64,000 bases of DNA from Castanea sativa (lineage: Eukaryota; Streptophyta; Magnoliopsida; Fagales; Fagaceae): assembly GCF_040712315.1 (NCBI RefSeq), contig NC_134017.1, forward strand, positions 81,039,987-81,103,986. The letters are read 5' to 3'. This document shows, piece by piece, positions 54,891 through 64,000 of the stretch (position 1 is its first letter; each line of letters begins with the position of its first letter). Below the pieces are notes generated by a model. That model worked only from the letters and a program-made list of their open reading frames with translations, was not told where the DNA came from and did not search any database. A program made the position numbers and the translations under genes.

Positions 54891-55093
54891 TTCTTTCTCA
54901 TATCTCAAATCGTCAAAACATAGAGACACTTAAGCAATCTTGCTATGTTTTTCACACACAACACGCAATATTCTTTACTACTCTGATACATGTGTAGGTA
55001 CAATGTGATTTGACCATCATAAAGTTTACATGCATTAATGTATGCTCACTAAACTGTCTTAACTTGTTTTTGAAATATAAAATTGATTAGACT

Positions 55094-55095
55094 TG

Positions 55096-55141
<46 letters not shown>
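55094..55141. repeat. (TG)n microsatellite
   Basis: About 24 TG units. On the minus strand it creates a threonine-histidine ORF, which is an artefact. Confidence 0.95.
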
Positions 55142-55144
<3 letters not shown>

Positions 55145-55540
55145 GGATTAAAATTATTAAGAGATGATTTTGAGAAATCAATATGTTGTTTGGATCTTCA
55201 TACTGGTAGAGATCCAAAGTCCAATTACCCTTTCTTGGGATGACTGACATGATTTCTTTGTATTTGTTATGGATGTTAGGATCAGACCTACACTCTTCTT
55301 TCTCATTACTTTTGGACCATGGTTCATTTTGAAAGAAGAAGATTCCATTGGTACAAAGCAAAACTAGTTTGGAATTAATAGGAAATGTGTATGAACCGGG
55401 AAAGGTCATTACATTAATACTAAGTTGAGTTCATTTCATTTTGCATTTTAGCCTCCCATTTAGGCCTGGCAATGAACACTATGAAACAAGTATATCTGGT
55501 CCCTCCGCCACAAAATAGAGACCAAATAATCTAGTCCTAA

Positions 55541-55959
55541 TGGTCTGTTTGGATGTTTAAAAAAGGAGGGGGAGTAGAGTAGAGGGAAGGGGAGTAATTC
55601 AATTACCTTGTTTGGGAGTTTTTTAAGGAAGGAGGGGGAGGAGTTTGGAGGGGTTTGAAGGGGTTTCAACTACCTCCAACCCCCTCATTTTTAATTCCCC
55701 CAAATTGGAGAGATTTGGAGGGAGAGTAGAGCACATAAAATTATTGATAAAGTAAATTACCTAATTTACCCTTATTATATTTATAAAATTACAATGTTAA
55801 AAACAAGGGGAAGGGCTAATTACTCCCTTCCCCCTTACTAATTATAAAAACATCCAAACAAGGTGGAGGGTAATCATTCTCCTCTACTCTCCTCCCCACT
55901 ACTTCCCTCCCCTCTACTCCCCTCTACTCTCCTCCCTCTCTAAACTCCCAAACATGCCA
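55541..55959. mobile_element. Tourist-like element with purine/pyrimidine arms (family 4)
   Basis: TGGTCTGTTTGG at the left and CCAAACATGCCA at the right are inverted, flanked by TAA (55538-55540, 55960-55962). The left arm is GGAG-rich and the right arm CTCC-rich, so the 419-bp element could fold into a long imperfect hairpin. No ORF. Confidence 0.8.
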
Positions 55960-55962
55960 TAA

Positions 55963-56437
55963 GTTTTTCTTTTGTCCCTTGGCTTGCCTTTTCCCTCACT
56001 GTCTCAATAATGTCTCTGGTGGAGTTTCAATCATACGATTCATATATCATGTGGAATCTGAAAAACCATGGAAACGGATGACCACTAAAAAACCAAATGC
56101 TTGGCTGTGGAATGAATAAAGTTGTAGCAGACAGTCTGATGCTAATAGAACTCACGGGCCAAAAAGATGATTCAAGAACTAATTGGTCTTAAATTTGTTC
56201 GTACCCAGCCAAAGCCAAGCATTTTTTTCCTTTATTTATTACATGTACGTAACTTATAAGTAGAAAATGGTACTATGATATATATTAGTAGGTGTTAATC
56301 CCTTTGTAATGTCGCTTACAACATAACCAATTTTAATTCATATTGAGACTCCCATTAATCAGTCAATTTATATAGCCAAGTTTGTATCACGATTTTAATT
56401 AGCTAAGTGTGTGTTGGTGTGGGTGTGTTCCAAGCAT
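55963..56437. other. Unassigned spacer
   Basis: I see nothing that can be supported here. Confidence 0.4.
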
Positions 56438-56440
56438 TTA

Positions 56441-56650
56441 GAGCAATCACATCAGTTCTTTAATTTTACACATCCATTTTACACTAAAAACCTACTTTTA
56501 GTGTTTTACACATTCAATTTTACAAAACACTAACATTAGTTCATCTATTCTACACATCTTTTAATTAAATAATCAATTTCTTTACATTTTTTATTATTTC
56601 TCTAACTACCGGATATATATAAGCACCTCTCTCTCTACCCATTTCTGTTT

Positions 56651-56688
<38 letters not shown>

Positions 56689-57262
56689 CTGAAAAACTCT
56701 CCCTCTCCCCTGAAAAAATCTCCCTCTCGATCAACTCTCCCTCTCTCTTGAAAAACAACTCTCCCTAGCTCCGATTCGCTCCGCTTCGATCCACGAGCTC
56801 CGATTTGCTTCGCTCCGATCCACGAGCTTCGATCCGTGAGCTTCCGATCTACGATCGATGATCTCCGAGCTACGAGCTCCGATCCAGTCAATCACCGATC
56901 TGAGTTTGTGTTTCTCTTCTTTTCTTTTCTTTTTTTGAGCAAGTGTATCTTTGTGTTGATTTGTCTGTGTTTGTATGTGGGTGTGTTTGTGTGCATTTGA
57001 GGAAAAAGAAGTAGATGAACAATTAACTGGGTTTGTTGAGCACGGAGAAGAGAGAAAAAAAGGAACGAACAGAAAATGATAAAATAATGGGATAAACGAG
57101 CTTCAGTAACTGTGTAAATATACACGGTTACTGTAGCTCATGGATTTGCACAATTTTAGACATTTTTACACCCACTGATGTGGGTGTTTTTTTGCTCAAA
57201 ATGTGTAAAATTGGTAGTTTTTTCTATTTTAGAAGTTTTTACATGGATTGATGTGGTTGCTC
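56441..57262. mobile_element. TTA-target DNA element, 822 bp (family 5)
   Basis: GAGCAATCACATCAG at the left and, reversed, GAGCAACCACATCAAT at the right form the inverted ends. TTA flanks both sides (56438-56440, 57263-57265). Inside are a CT microsatellite (56652-56697) and a run of GAGCTCCGATC-type short repeats (56765-56890). Short ORFs there are composition artefacts. There is no transposase, so it is a non-autonomous PIF/Harbinger-like element. Confidence 0.8.
56652..56697. repeat. (CT)n microsatellite
   Basis: About 22 CT units inside the family-5 element. Confidence 0.95.
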
Positions 57263-57265
57263 TTA

Positions 57266-57402
57266 GGGGCTGTTAGGTAGGGTGTTTTGAACAACAGTTT
57301 TTAGTGTTTAAACAACATTATACGTATTTTTACATATTTTTTCACCCACACATATTTCTAAAAAATATAAACGTTACTATAACAACATTACCAAACGGGT
57401 CC
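57266..57402. mobile_element. Tourist-like MITE (family 2)
   Basis: GGGGCTGTTAGG at the left and CCAAACGGGTCC at the right, flanked by TTA (57263-57265, 57403-57405). The left TTA is also the right target copy of the preceding element, so the two are back to back. It shares CATTTTTACATA-like internal tracts with 24920-25063. Confidence 0.8.
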
Positions 57403-57405
57403 TTA

Positions 57406-58320
57406 GTTTGTTTGTTCCAAAAAGTAATTTGGAGTGAGGTTCCTATTATCTTTATAAGTCATTTGACTTCACATTTAGAGATATTTTAAGATAATGGGTC
57501 TACTGTGAGGTCTCTCCCATCAAATTATTTTTCTACAAAGTTACAGTTCTCTCTCTCCCACGTTTTTTTTTATGAGATTAACAAATTGCAATTGATGAAA
57601 GGCATTAGAAGGTTGTTCTTAAATTGTAATATGTCTAACACACCCACCTACCTCAACTTGTGATGATACTTTAATGGATTAATTGTTCTAATTTGATGCT
57701 AAATTTGTCTAAACGGGATGCTATACTGGATTTTTATAGTCTTTCAAGGGATAATCGATTCTTTGAAGCGGTCCAATTTGAGATATAAAGTAATACCATC
57801 CCCTTCTGTTTTTCCTCACCATCCATTAGTATCATTCCTTTGCTTAAAACTTTATTTATTTATTTTTTGGATGTTAATTCAACAATTGGGTAAGGGATTT
57901 AAACCTTAAATATCTCTTTTGGAAATCTAAGAATATGTCAACTAATTGAGTTTAAAGACTCTTGTCCTTTGTTTGTAGCCCAGCCCTCAATTTGCAGTCC
58001 ACATCATGATTATATTCCCCTTACCTTTTTGTTTTAAACAAGGCCCATTGACCCATGACCTCCACAAAATTTTCTTAACAATATACAAGGAAATATATTA
58101 AACAATACATATCACATTAATTAATCTTCCTATTAAGTCTGTTTGCAATAGAAAACTAGAAGGAAACATCTTTTTTTAATTGCCAATTTAAAAAGTACTT
58201 TTCCAAACCTGAAATATAAAAAGTAAAGAGGAACACAATTTTATTTATTTGTGGTCATTATAAAAGAAAATAAATAAATAAAATTATCAGAGAGTCGGAA
58301 ATTAAATTAGACTCAGGTCA
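57406..58320. other. Unassigned; trace of CNL-upstream sequence
   Basis: GGGATAATCGATTCTTTGAAG...GTCCAATTTGAG (57749-57782) resembles 32925-32960. The rest is AT-rich without supported features. Confidence 0.35.
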
Positions 58321-58406
58321 AACAGGCCCAAGTTCAGCCCAACGCCCATTCCCAGCCCTCTTTGCTACGGTCTGTGGAGGTAGCATCAATTAATATGGGC
58401 TTTTGA

Positions 58407-58547
58407 ATGGGAGATGACTGTGGACTTCTTTCGCAAGGGGGGGGGGGGGGGGGTGTCATCAGTAAAGCTGCAAATGGCATTGGAGGTGTTGTTGGAACTG
58501 CTTTTGCAGCTCGCATTAAGACTATCTTTGGCGCAACATGCGAGTAA
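58407..58547 (+). CDS. Small ORF or first exon with a 17-G run
   Basis: ATG at 58407 gives MGDDCGLLSQ, six glycines encoded by the G run (58437-58453), then VISKAANGIGGVVGTAF, AARIKTIFGATCE and TAA at 58545. The AANGIGG...TIFG part looks like a real, glycine/alanine-rich, possibly membrane-associated segment, and I have an impression of similar plant small proteins but cannot name one. CGA|GTAAGA at 58543 is a good splice donor, with a possible acceptor TTTGTTTCTAG before 58600, so this may be exon 1 of a longer gene. The length of the G run decides the frame. Confidence 0.4.
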   Translation: MGDDCGLLSQGGGGGGVISKAANGIGGVVGTAFAARIKTIFGATCE

Positions 58548-59080
58548 GAATACTTTCATGCCTATTAAGTTTCGTGTTTTATACCTGTTTTGTTTCTAGC
58601 ATTGGCTGCTGCACTTCTGCTACAATCAATCCACTAAGTTGTAAAGTTGAAAGAAGTTCAGTAGATATTAAGATTGGTTTCAATTCCATTCTACGTGCAT
58701 TTTCCCCGTGTGTTTATTCTTGATTGGCACAATTGATTACTGATGTAATGCTGCAAGCTCTGATGCAACCATCTTCATCCTGAGCTAATTATTTGTGAAA
58801 ACTGAGAATAGAAATTAATTATCCGTTGTTTAATTATCTGCTAGCAGCTAAAGAACTGATCTTAAGCCAATTCTGTGTCTCATTTACTTATTGGTAAAAA
58901 CTTTGGCGGCTTGCTTGAAGGATAAATGTGAACTGCCTGAAGATGAATAGAACATTAATAAGTAGTCTTCAATTTCTTGAAGCAATGATCATATGGAAAA
59001 CGATGATATTACATTTTGTGATTTGTGAGATTACAATTGCACTAGCAACATTTTCGGCATTGGACAAACCTGGACCCATG
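58548..59080 (+). other. Possible downstream exons or flank of the 58407 ORF
   Basis: An open frame continues after the candidate acceptor (IGCCTSATINPLSCKVERSS, to TGA near 58722). Nothing identifies it. The rest is plain AT-rich sequence. Confidence 0.25.
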
Positions 59081-59084
59081 TATT

Positions 59085-59329
59085 ATATTTCACGACCTAA
59101 ATACAAAGGATATATTTTTTCGAGCATTCAAAATTGATGTTTCCTAGTTTAAATAGTCACACTAGTCTCTCTCCCAAAAAAAAAGTCACACTAATCCAAA
59201 ATGTAATATACATACACTTTATATACATACACTCTAATATACATATTTGATTTGGTTTTTACTGTTAGGAGTGGTAAATAATTTTTGTTGGAATTTTTCA
59301 TAAATTGTACAAATTAGCGATTAGTTTAA

Positions 59330-59401
<72 letters not shown>

Positions 59402-59830
59402 GGTCACTTAGCACTAATTAAAATCCTTTTTAACTTTTTGAATTTCTTTGATGATTACTTGTTCGGTTAAATATTCTTTAACATTCATTTACATTTAATA
59501 TTTTATAAATATATCCACAATTGATGCAAAAATGTCCACAATTTAACCCATAAAATTAAGTTGATGTAAAAAAAGGAATGTGAAAGAACTTTTTTTTTTT
59601 TGTTGAGAACTAGATGTGAAAGAACCTAGATGAGAGAATAAAAGCCTTTTTTTTGTGGAAAAAAATAAAAGCCTATTTCAAACAGACAAACATGGACCAA
59701 AATATGTTTGGGCTGGGCTCATTCTTGAATCTGACCCCATTTTAGCCCTACTTCAGACTTTTACATAGATATAATTGCGTCATTAGTCGTTACAGACGCT
59801 CAATGTTTGGCTGCACTGAAATGGTTCATC
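59085..59830. repeat. Duplicated block, partner of 48363-49020
   Basis: This aligns with the 48.4-49.0 kb block and contains an AT microsatellite (59333-59399) that the other copy lacks. Confidence 0.6.
59333..59399. repeat. (AT)n microsatellite
   Basis: About 33 AT units. Confidence 0.95.
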
Positions 59831-60481
59831 ATTATGCTACTGCCATTTTTATCCTTAATGTCAAAGACAAATTTTGTCTTCGCACAATGGTTGATTCAGC
59901 AAAATGAGCACAAGTGCGGAAAGTTCGTGCATGTTCTTTCTCCCATATATATTGTAAAGGGGTAAACTCCATGCATGGATATATATATATATTGGAGAAA
60001 TGATTAAAAATCAACTTATGTCTCGAAGGGATAATCTTGAAATATACGCATATAGTATGGACCTAGCTAGGCTGAAAAGCGTTGATCAGGCCAATAAGAA
60101 GACCAGGGAGCATCCTCAGCCCCCTTCTTAGTTCATACCCATAGAGACTTTGTTCTTTGAAGATATGAATGGGTTGGATTAAGGCAGTTCTAGACATATA
60201 TCTCAAATGCCGTAGAAAGAGTCTTACAAAGACATTCTGTGCCAACCTGGCCTTGGGTAGGAATGAGATTGCCTAGATAAGATACCTTATCTAAGGTACC
60301 GGTAGTAACCGAAGTGCGCCAAGATTAGTCAAGTATTAAAAGTTTAAGATTGTATATGTAATTTTATATTGAACATGAGCTGAATTTGTGCTCATCTCTA
60401 AACAAGATTCATGTTCAAGCCTTCATTTCATTGTTAAACAAACTTGAACTTGTTCATAAGTTACTTGATTAAAATATTTTT

Positions 60482-60517
<36 letters not shown>

Positions 60518-61299
60518 CACTACCGTATTATATTATTTGATTTAATTAGATAAAATGATTTTCATTAAAAAAACTAATAAAAATTAGATTCACTAAACAT
60601 ATATTGTTAAAAATTATACATAATTTTTACTAAAAATAGACTATTTATATTATCAATAAATTACAAATAATAATTTGATATTTTATCATCTTATTTACAA
60701 ACTTATCAATCTCAAATTCTTAATGATGTTTTTCTAGAAAAATGGCATAATTCATATGGGGTTTTACCATGAATTTAATATATATATGTGTGTGTGTGTG
60801 TAGTAGTCATAAAGAAAACACAACAATTTCGTTGCCGAGTTTTTGGTGAACCACATATGTATAATTCTAGTATTTGTGTGGATGGGTAGGTTTTGGGTGA
60901 ACCACGTAATCTGGTATTTGTTGGCACCCCATAGATCCAAATTAAGTTAGGTTTCCTATTTCCTAACTGCTAGAAGCTATTGATTTTATTAATTTATCAA
61001 ACTCAATTTCTTTTTATTTTTGTATTTTGAATTGTTTGATCACATGGATATGGAAGTTAAAGTTCCCTTAAGTGCCAGTGTTCAAAAATCCATTCAAAAA
61101 GTTCTGATTAATTATCAAATAGACCAAAAAAAAAAAAAAAAAAGCACGGTGTTTTTTAAAAACATACATAGATGAAAGTCACAAAGTATATATAGTAGTG
61201 TACTTGCCTCTCATCACAGTCCAAATAGCTTACTAGTTACTTGTTGGATCTTGATTCGTTACTTGCAGGCCAATATACAATCAATTATACTATTTTTTT
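59831..61299. other. AT-rich intergenic DNA
   Basis: AT run at 60486-60513 and a TGTG run at 60788-60801. No supported ORF or element ends. Confidence 0.4.
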
Positions 61300-62350
61300 T
61301 TAAAGAACATTTTCAGTCTTAATACTGGTTTGATACTTTTTATCTGAAATGTATAATTTTCCACAAGAAAATTTTTAATTAAGGTCACTGCTCTTCTGTA
61401 TTTGGAAAGAATCAAGCTTTGAAAGTGCAAGAAGTAAGCTGTACGTCATCTAGACTCTTTTTTTAAGCTTACTCAAAAACTAGGAGCAAAAAATTCCATC
61501 AAAGTCAAGATGCAATGCTTATAATATGATCCCTTGCGTAAAATGTACATATTTTCACAGCATGGGCAAACTTTGATCTTTAAGAGCATCCAACGTACAA
61601 AGCTGGAGCTGAACAAACATCAGAAGCAATGATTGTTTAGTCGGTGGCAAAGATCTCTTCTAACAATATTTATATGTCAATATACAATGAAATTAAAAGT
61701 TGTGTGGACCTGTAACTAAATTCAAGTGTCGTTGGTCCTGCTTCCCTGTTCTTGTGTGGACCTGCTGCTTCCTGGCACCGCAATGCAACGTTTTCTCTCC
61801 ATGGTTAGCCTGACAGTCATAAATAATAATATTCTTCATTTTGGGACAAGTTTAAGAATATTATATGCAGTATAAGTAGGTTTGCAAGGTTGTTCAGCAA
61901 TCCACAACAGCCAAAAATCTAATTAGTGTTTCCAAAAAAAAAAAAAGAGAAGGCTGAACAGAGGCTCTGCCACCTTCTAAACTTTAGGTTAGCGGCCATT
62001 ACACATAATGAAATTTTATTTTAACCAATTTAGTCCATAAAATTCCTTATAAAAAAAAAAAAAAAAACACTTTGTAAACTCTATACATGTGCCAAAATTA
62101 GTACATCAATTAGTCTACATACCATTAATAAAATCACAGACTACATACATGAGACACTACACGTGTAACATAAAAATGATCAAAATCAAACGTTTGAAAG
62201 TTTAATTAATCGTCCTTCGATTCTTTGCTACTTATTTCTTTTCTCTCTTTCTCGCCTTCAGGGTTTATGGCTTTATGCTTTACTTTATTCGGTGGCAAAG
62301 AACTTCTAGCAATTATATGCCAATATGCAATGACAAGTTATCCCAATAGA
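61300..62350 (+). repeat. Upstream block of the second CNL, partner of 32850-33900
   Basis: Shared landmarks are given under 32850. In addition, 61690-61770 carries the end of the R core (CTGTTCTTGTGTGGACCTGCTGCTT). GGTGGCAAAGA...TATGCAATGACAAGTTATCC recurs at 62292-62345, so part of the block is itself duplicated here. Confidence 0.6.
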
Positions 62351-63600
62351 ATTGCCTTTAATCATAATTAGTTGTAGACCTATGCATTACGTGGGAATAG
62401 ATAATTTGTTCTCTTTAAAAATTAAACAATTTCTAAAATTATTTTCCATCTATCCATTTCTACAAATATATCTTATTATTTTGGGTGTGTTTGATTAATA
62501 TTATTCATTTTTGAAGAGACCCATATTTTCTAAATTATATTATGGTACATTATATTTTCATAATTTTTTTTTGTACAACTAAACTCTTTAACTTTCAAAT
62601 ATATTATTCTCTAAAAGAGAAAAAGAATTACAAATATGTTATTCAAATTTCTCATTCTCTTAAATGAGATTATCATGATAATCAAGTCTCATTACAAAAT
62701 TACACATGATATTACTCAAATAGTTGACAAACACATTCAAGTACATAGCAATATTGTATTTTGATATAAACTCAAATTCTCGCTTTAAAAATAACCAAGT
62801 ATTATGTCAAACATAAATCAAACAAAAATTATAAGAGAAGAGGGAAGGCTTGTAATGGAGAACTCAAAAAGCACACTACCAAATTATAATAATCCAAAAT
62901 AGTGTTATAAAAAAACACAATGATTCATCAATTTAAAGTAGAGTTGCAAGAAAGAATAAATTAGAGAGAGAGAGAGAGAGAGAGAGAGAATTTAGAAAAT
63001 AAGATAAGAATAAGAAGAGTTAAAATGAAAGATATAGTCATTACTCATAAATACCAAATTATTCAAGTCATGCTATATAATATAATAACATTATAATCTT
63101 ATATACTATCTTTACAATGCAATATGATTACATTTAACAATCAAATAAAAAAAATTAAAAACAAAACCAAATTGCATCGATTTAAAGTAGAGTTTTAGAG
63201 AACACAAAAATTCATCAACATAAAGTAGGGATACAAAAAATAAAAAATCTACCAAAAAAAGGAGAGAAAAAATACATGGAGAGAGAGAGGGAGAGTAATA
63301 AACTCTTTTGTATGGGAAAATATGTATAAAATGGGAAAGAGAATATCAAATTTATAATAAGAGGATGAGGAAAAAGAGAACCAAAATAAAAATTTTAAGA
63401 GAGAGAGAGAGGGACAAAGAAAGAGTGACATTAAAGTTAACAATCGTAAAGAGATGAAAAGGTAAAAGGGATGAGAAAGGTTGGAAGAAATCTAATATTA
63501 AGCTACAAAATTAAGAAGAAGAAGAGTAAAAAATAAGAGAGAAATGGTTGGAAATAATAGGTGGGTGATATGGTCATCGACGCAGCTCAACAGAAGCTCT
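62351..63600. other. Purine-rich and AT-rich upstream region
   Basis: GA microsatellite at 62962-62989 and further GAGA tracts at 63280 and 63405. ATTCATCAA(C)..TTAAAGTAGAG-type segments recur at 62924 and 63180, suggesting a local duplication. No gene. Confidence 0.5.
62962..62989. repeat. (GA)n microsatellite
   Basis: Thirteen to fourteen GA units. Confidence 0.95.
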
Positions 63601-63642
63601 ACAACTATGGCCAAGTGGAAATCTTTGGCCTTCTCAGTTCAT

Positions 63643-63649
63643 TATAAAA
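63643..63649 (+). promoter_or_regulatory. TATA box of the second CNL copy
   Basis: TATAAAA lies 100 bp before the ATG at 63743, in the same GTTCATTATAAAAGC setting as the first CNL. Confidence 0.6.
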
Positions 63650-63742
63650 GCTGGAAAGAAGAACATTAACAACACCTCAGATTACCTTGTCCTCCTCTTT
63701 CTGTTTCTTCTGTAGTTATCTACCAAACTTCCATCTCCTAGT

Positions 63743-63891
63743 ATGGCTGACACAAAGTAATTGATCTCTTGAAGCAGTTGGGTTCCCTCGCTGCTCAACA
63801 GTCAATACAAGAGATAAACTTGATTGTCGGTGTCAATGAAGAAGTCAAAAAGCTTAAAGACAACTAGGAATCATCCAGGATATGCTGGACG
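63743..63891 (+). pseudogene. Second CNL, 5' fragment only
   Basis: ATGGCTGA, then TTGATCTCTTGAAGCAGTTGGGTTC and GAAGAAGTCAAAAAGCTTAA, match the start of the CNL at 37469. A small internal deletion after ATGGCTGACAC puts TAA four codons after the ATG codon. A later frame reads INLIVGVNEEVKKLKD, the coiled-coil start. The gene is interrupted at 63891, at about residue 50 of the first CNL, by the CACTA element. Whether the rest lies beyond the window is unknown. Confidence 0.85.
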
Positions 63892-64000
63892 CACTACAAA
63901 AAACGCGGGCTATAGCTGCGTTTTTTTGGCCGCGTTTATAAAAAAACGCGGCTATAGGTCCCCCCGGCTGCGTTTTCAAACGTAGCTCCAGCCGAATAAA
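63892..64000. mobile_element. CACTA (En/Spm-type) transposon end, runs off the window
   Basis: CACTACAAAAAACGCGG is the diagnostic terminal start of CACTA elements. Behind it are repeated AAACGCGGCTATAG and CCGCGTTT motifs in both orientations (63902-63980), as in the subterminal repeats that bind CACTA transposase. The expected 3-bp target copy is ACG (63889-63891). Only the first 109 bases are visible, so autonomy cannot be judged. Confidence 0.85.

Noticed and set aside
55059..55409. Minus-strand ORF with a threonine-histidine repeat
   Set aside because: The repeat is a TG microsatellite read in one frame. The rest has no recognisable domain.
56565..56891. Arginine/glutamate-rich minus-strand ORF
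   Set aside because: It is a CT microsatellite and short tandem repeats inside a non-autonomous DNA element.
59333..59399. Regular array that might suggest CRISPR or a satellite
   Set aside because: It is a pure AT dinucleotide run with no spacers, in plant nuclear DNA.

Overview
The window looks like nuclear DNA from a woody eudicot. It is AT-rich, intron-bearing and full of plant-type transposable elements, and it carries a CC-NB-LRR (CNL) disease-resistance gene. The style of the LINE, LTR elements and TTA-target MITEs would fit the oak/beech family, but that placement is inference. There is no operon structure, no rRNA or tRNA gene and no CRISPR.

Layout. Positions 1-3700 are a decayed, unrecognised multi-exon gene copy containing LINE debris. 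Positions 4020-9997 are a nearly full-length plant L1-type LINE with a poly-A tail. Positions 10475-11060 are AT-rich internal repeats. Positions 12072-15802 are the 5' half of a minus-strand Ty3/gypsy element. Positions 15800-19880 are more pieces of the decayed gene, cut by nested DNA elements. Positions 20200-22400 hold one Tourist-like MITE and two sister hAT-type elements. Positions 22560-25700 are two copies of a 1.2-1.6 kb block with a small conserved ORF. Positions 25720-36900 are four partial copies of a repeat unit that also lies upstream of the CNL gene, with MITEs and a miniature LTR element inserted.

The main gene is a CNL at 37469-40450, with a TATA box at 37325. It is complete in domain order but has one in-frame stop at codon 675, after which the leucine-rich repeats continue in the same frame. 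A second CNL starts at 63743. It is frameshifted and is broken inside its coiled-coil region by the end of a CACTA transposon that runs off the window. The region upstream of both CNLs is related, so the window appears to cover one edge of a tandem resistance-gene cluster.

Positions 40451-47330 hold the best copy of the decayed unknown gene. Then come a solo LTR (47588-48357), a Ty1/copia LTR plus gag (50811-53432), further MITEs (54500-57402), and a small ORF with a 17-G run and a good splice donor (58407-58547).

The most useful result is historical. The duplicated blocks serve as empty sites for several insertions, so target duplications and one microhomology deletion can be read directly. 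Several retroelement ORFs are broken by TGG-to-TAG or TGG-to-TGA changes, a deamination-like pattern. I did not find a clearly new multi-gene system. The best candidates for something undescribed are the paired small ORFs at 23593 and 25201 and the unidentified three-copy gene.
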